Shown piece after piece: positions 60,901 through 64,000 of a stretch of 64,000 nucleotides of DNA. Under the pieces are notes generated by a model. That model saw only the letters and a program-made list of their open reading frames with translations, had not been told where the DNA came from and did not search any database. Origin of the DNA: Chamaea fasciata (taxonomy: Eukaryota; Chordata; Aves; Passeriformes; Sylviidae). Each line of letters opens with the position of its first letter. Positions within the stretch are counted from its first letter, which is position 1. The stretch is taken from contig JARCOQ010000005.1 in NCBI GenBank assembly GCA_029207755.1, forward strand, positions 53,967,563-54,031,562. Reading direction: 5' to 3'. The translations under genes and the position numbers were made by a program.

Positions 60901-63416
60901 CTTTGCAAAAACATGCCAAAAAGTCCCACTAGCATCTGCAAAATAAAGTACTTCCCATTTATAAAAGATGGAAAAATGAATAGCAATTAAGAAATAAGCA
61001 CTGATATGTGTTAAATATGTAAAGTCTTTGCATGCAACCAAAGAAATAAAAGTTAACTAGAAGTAAGTCATAGTGCTTAACAATCTTTTTATGTACCTTT
61101 GTCCCAGAAGAGTTACAGGGAGTGTTAGTGAGCACGTCCCAGACTTAATTTTTAATCACATTTTGTAATTAAAACTCATTCTTGCTGAGAAAGGGAAAAG
61201 AGAACAAAAAGAAAAAAGAGAGAACAACTTTGAAGTTTGACTTGCTAGCAATTTCAAAAGTATTTTTAATAGAAAGTCAGATGTGTTTGAAAAGACTTGC
61301 ATAGTTCTGACTGTGTAGTTGTGTCCATCCCATTCATGTGTTTGTCCAGCCTGTTGAAGAACTATCCCATTTTGTATCTTTTTTGCACAGAATGTTTGAA
61401 CAATCAAATGTGTGGTTAAGAGCTGCTTGTGAATCAGTTTAGTGTAAGCCAAACAGGATGCTGAAACCTGTGGCACTATAAGGAGCCAAATGAATTCCCC
61501 TTTATTTTTCTCTTCTTTGTGCTCTTTCTGCCACTCGACTTCTGTGGCAAACAAGATGAATGTTCTGGAGAAACTATCATCCTTTGCATTGGATCCTCTA
61601 AAATTCATATGGGGAATGCAGAAAATACGATATATGAGGATACAACTGAGGAATATTCATAATTCATAATATCATAATATTTAGCACATTATGTGGTAAA
61701 TTGTATTTGGCAAATGTAGCAAAGCTCTTGACATAGAGGATCATCAATACCAAAATAAAGCATCTCGTTTCTTTGGAGGTTTTCAGCTGAGATTTTTCAA
61801 GAGTCCATTTTTTCAGTCACACTAGGGTGGTTAGATTGGCACTTCCAACTAACACAGTGGAAGCCACTTTCCCACAAGTAGTGTAGCACTGCTGCAGAAT
61901 TAAAGCGGATAAAAGCAGTTAACTTTCTTAGCAAAGCAGTTATAAGATATCTATATCTACATCTGTGTCTACACCTATCTAAGTGAAAATAAGAAGTTGT
62001 TTGCTTCACTCTAGTTCCCTGAAATGGTTCACATTGCATCAACTTTCTCTCAGTATGTTCTGTACCAGCATTAAGCTTTGCAGGACAGGTCACAGTCTAA
62101 ATAGCTTTACTTCTGTCCAAGTTCTGCAGTGCTAAACTGGCCATGGCAGGGGTCACACAGTCCTAACTATAGAAAGTGCTGTCTGCCCTGCCTGTGATAA
62201 GGGTTAAATCTATTATGGTCAATGAAGTTACACAGTCAAATGCAATCAAAATCAGGCTGTGCAGCCAGCATTAGACAGTGATCACGACAGAGCTCATTGA
62301 GTGTCATCACCCTCCATGAAACTCACACAGGCCATTGGGTGCCCATGCTGTTGACCTTAGGGGCTCAAGACTACTGTTCCCAGAAGTGAAACATCATGGA
62401 AGATTAAGAGGATTGGGATTTAACTGAATGCATTGACACCTTTTTTAGACTACGTTGTAGCGATTTTGCAGTGGACACTGTTAGTGAACATTTGAACCTT
62501 TAAGAGTGGGCTCAAGGGAGTTGTGCATTTTCTTTGCATCTGGATAACATAAGCTCAGTTAAAAAAAGGGGTAACTGCAAGATTTAAAGGTGATTTAGAA
62601 ATACTTCAGTGTTTGGAATGTCTTATCTAGCAGTTTAACTTACATCTGCCTCTAAAAATTAAGAGAATTAAAACTGAAATATAAGAAGCAGCAAATAACA
62701 GTGGTAGAGTTGGAAGGAAGAACATCTCTGAGTGTCAGAAAGTATCTCATATTCTATTTTCTTTTTCCCTTGGGATTTGTGACTTTATATCCTGCCTCTG
62801 CACAAAAGCTCCCTTTCCCTTTCACCTACCTGTGATTCCCACCATTGCACCAAGTCCCCAGGTTCTGTTCTCATCCCCATTCCTTTTTTATTCTCTCCCC
62901 TTCAGCTACCAGCAACCTTCCTGCTCTCCCAAGTTTTCCAACAAGCCCGGGGAAACTGCAACATGATACATTGCCAGCCAGCAGGCCAAATTCCACAGAT
63001 CCTTACCTTTCATGGGATCATTAATCTAGGTTTCCTTTCATGGCAGAGCTGCCATTTTTCCGGAACAAGCGGGATCTGGGAGCTCTCTTGCTCTTTCAAA
63101 CTCCTTGAAGTTGATAAAATAATTCAAAAACCAGAATGACAGAACAGGAGCATAATCACATGGTTCTCATTCCTTGGGGAAATGGAGACTAGCAGGAGAA
63201 ACCTTCCCTGAGGGACAGTCTGATGGTCATGTCACGCAAGTGTCTTTTTTGTTTGTTTTGTTATTTAACAGTTTGACATTGACAAGGAGGCTGGAGAGAG
63301 GCAGATTTACCATCGCTACTGTATGGAACGGGCATCTGTGCATTGTGCCCATGTGTTCACCACAGTCTCCCAGATCACAGCTACAGAAGCAGAACATATG
63401 CTTAAAAAAAGCCCTG
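42822..63416 (+). CDS. GYS2: Glycogen synthase 2, liver (5' part, exons 1-5; continues beyond window)
   Basis: GYS2 transfers glucose from UDP-glucose onto glycogen in hepatocytes (GT3 family, GT-B fold). Exons 42822-42942, 51272-51453, 53971-54162, 54605-54790 and 63272-63416 join in phase to 826 nt, 275 residues plus one base; the full protein is about 700, so some 60% lies past the right edge. Visible features are the N-terminal regulatory segment [12 protein letters not shown] with Ser8 and Ser11 (sites 2 and 2a in this family, Arg at -3 of Ser8), the donor-binding [15 protein letters not shown] (Lys40), [29 protein letters not shown] and [18 protein letters not shown]. It is liver rather than muscle type by the start sequence, [26 protein letters not shown] and its position next to LDHB. 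The start was chosen because it gives the family's normal N-terminus. Confidence 0.96.
42943..51271 (+). other. GYS2: GYS2 intron 1 (8.3 kb)
   Basis: Large first intron. It has a TATA-like element at 43,390, and otherwise no transposon or exon I can support. The open frame at 50,654-50,866 has no recognisable family. The intron ends in a pyrimidine tract and CTTCTTTTGCAG. Confidence 0.85.
43390..43397 (+). promoter_or_regulatory. TATA-box-like element in GYS2 intron 1
   Basis: TATAAATA preceded by GC-rich cccgggagggg, the arrangement expected of a core promoter. It lies 450 bp past the coding part of GYS2 exon 1. No initiator or first exon can be demonstrated from sequence alone, so this is a candidate only. 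Confidence 0.3.
51272..51453 (+). CDS. GYS2: GYS2 exon 2 (residues 41-101)
   Basis: 182 nt. It completes Val41 and encodes [19 protein letters not shown], the glycine-rich UDP-glucose-binding loop, then [20 protein letters not shown] and ends SQGCQ on a full codon. The donor is CAG|GTAAAT. Confidence 0.97.
52008..52070 (+). mobile_element. Possible MIR-like SINE relic
   Basis: The sequence tctgtgtgatctcatagcct, then gagactcagtttctccaacg atgaagtaggaataa, resembles the decayed MIR 3' part (cctcagtttcctcatctg, then aaaatggggataa). It is weaker than the copy near 20,000. Confidence 0.35.
53687..53701. repeat. Poly(T) run, 15 nt
   Basis: Simple T homopolymer in GYS2 intron 2. Confidence 0.8.
53971..54162 (+). 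CDS. GYS2: GYS2 exon 3 (residues 102-165)
   Basis: 192 nt. It encodes [30 protein letters not shown] and [12 protein letters not shown], a very conserved part of the N-terminal Rossmann domain. It begins and ends on full codons; the donor is GAG|GTACAG. Confidence 0.97.
54163..54604 (+). other. GYS2: GYS2 intron 3 (0.44 kb)
   Basis: Short GT-AG intron ending TTCCTATTTTCAG, with no recognisable element. Confidence 0.9.
54605..54790 (+). CDS. GYS2: GYS2 exon 4 (residues 166-227)
   Basis: 186 nt. A variable start ([11 protein letters not shown]) is followed by the conserved [30 protein letters not shown] and the DFYNNLDQ end. As I remember it, the variable start has the spacing of muscle GYS1 and is one residue longer than human GYS2. 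The donor is CAG|GTAAGA. Confidence 0.96.
55670..55967 (-). mobile_element. CR1 LINE 3' fragment
   Basis: In + strand reading it begins gaatcatggaatgctttggg, the reverse complement of the CR1 end. It continues through ctcctgtcatgggcagggac accttcc, tccaacctggccttggacac, cttctctgggcaacctgtgc and atcaaatctaaacctcctc. About 300 bp, 5'-truncated and non-coding. Confidence 0.92.
57650..57722 (+). mobile_element. Short CR1 LINE 3' tail
   Basis: About 70 bp: gttggactcggtgatcttgg aggtcttttccaaccttaat gattctgtgg, the terminal part of a CR1 copy with the usual ATTCT-type end. Confidence 0.85.
60228..60298 (+). mobile_element. Degenerate CR1 3' tail
   Basis: The phrase ctggactcaaggatcttaag agcctcttctaccctaaagg gttctgtaa follows the CR1 3' end with many substitutions. 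Probably an old copy. Confidence 0.55.
61945..61982. repeat. Degenerate (ATCTAC/T)n microsatellite
   Basis: About six hexamer-like units (atatctatatctacatctgt, then gtctacacctatct) in GYS2 intron 4. Confidence 0.7.
63272..63416 (+). CDS. GYS2: GYS2 exon 5 (residues 228-275, last base split)
   Basis: 145 nt. It encodes [20 protein letters not shown], then [16 protein letters not shown] and [12 protein letters not shown] plus one base. The family continues DVVTPNGLN in the next exon, outside this window. The acceptor is TTATTTAACAG and the donor is CTG|GTAAGA. Confidence 0.97.
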
Positions 63417-64000
63417 GTAAGACCTGATTTTTTTTTTTTTTAATTGTATTTCCTCCAAATGCCTGCATTTCCTTAGACTGGATGAGCACAATAGAGACAG
63501 GTATGCAAACATGAAGAGAAAGAACACATGCACAGGCGTGTCTGGCTATGCTACAGTGATTAACCAATTTTCCATGGATGTTAGGCTTTTTTTGCCAGGA
63601 CTCTTCAACTTCAGGATTTTTGTCTGTGGCGGGGTTTCCATGCTTTTAGAACTGAACCACGATAAGCTTCATATAGATAAAATATTTTCTATTATGCCAA
63701 CAAGTAGAGTTTGAAAACTAGTTGTGTGCCCAATAATTTGTCTGGTTTTTCCCTTGATATTAGTCTCATAAAATATGAAGCTTAGAAACCTTGTCCTGTT
63801 CCATGCACGGATTTTGAGTAAGGTCATGATCCCAGTTTGATATGTCATCAAAGTTCTCTTTAAATATCTCAGTGCTTTATAGGGATAAGGCCCAGTACTC
63901 CATCTGCAGGTAAGCAGCATGAGGGGAAAACTGCACAACAGTTTTGGAGACTATTTAGAAGGTGTGTTTGTATCTTGGTTGTTTTAAATATAACAGCGCT
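63417..64000 (+). other. GYS2: GYS2 intron 5, cut by window edge
   Basis: Begins GTAAGACC. It has a short T run near 63,428-63,441 and nothing else recognised before the right edge. Confidence 0.85.

Larger units (their letters stand above)
54791..63271 (+). other. GYS2: GYS2 intron 4 (8.5 kb) with CR1 fragments
   Basis: It holds a reverse CR1 copy (55,670-55,967), two short + strand CR1 tails (57,650-57,722 and about 60,228-60,298) and a degenerate ATCTAC microsatellite (61,945-61,982). No other exon or RNA gene seen. Confidence 0.85.

Overview
This is a window of vertebrate nuclear DNA, almost certainly from a bird and probably a songbird. It is mostly intergenic and intronic sequence, with short exons bounded by GT/AG splice sites. 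It carries several 5'-truncated CR1 LINE copies and a solo ERVL-type LTR that I recognise (from memory) as a family common in passerines. Two neighbouring genes lie head to tail on the + strand: LDHB, which is complete for coding sequence, and the 5' part of GYS2. The same LDHB-GYS2 order is known from mammals (KCNJ8 - LDHB - GYS2 on human 12p12), so this is an ordinary conserved-synteny locus. I found no new biological system in it.

Layout. Positions 1-21,590 are gene-poor flank, expected to be the spacer between KCNJ8 and LDHB. It contains the solo LTR (1565-2145), an almost pure G/T tract (6456-6669), a MIR-like SINE relic (about 20,000-20,080) and a 37-nt poly(A) run (21,018-21,054). A CpG island (about 21,590-23,050) forms the LDHB promoter and first non-coding exon. 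LDHB coding exons run from 23,146 to 31,991. Seven coding exons sum to 1002 nt, or 333 amino acids plus stop, with all phases agreeing. A poly(A) signal follows at 32,152. Positions 32,176-42,821 are the 10.6-kb LDHB-GYS2 spacer, with two CR1 copies on the + strand. GYS2 exons 1-5 (826 nt, about 275 of roughly 700 residues) lie between 42,822 and 63,416, and the gene leaves the window to the right.

Function. LDHB interconverts lactate and pyruvate with NAD as cofactor. GYS2 is the liver glycogen synthase, which extends glycogen from UDP-glucose. Both belong to carbohydrate metabolism, but they are separate promoter-driven genes. The LDHB promoter is a housekeeping-type CpG island; the GYS2 start region has no CpG island, which fits tissue-restricted expression.

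The most useful second-look items are: the LDHB stop context, which lacks the readthrough signal known in mammals; the minisatellite just inside LDHB intron 1; the strand-asymmetric G/T tract with quadruplex potential; a TATA-like element in GYS2 intron 1; an orphan 15-nt LTR end at 51,945; and two possible MIR relics.
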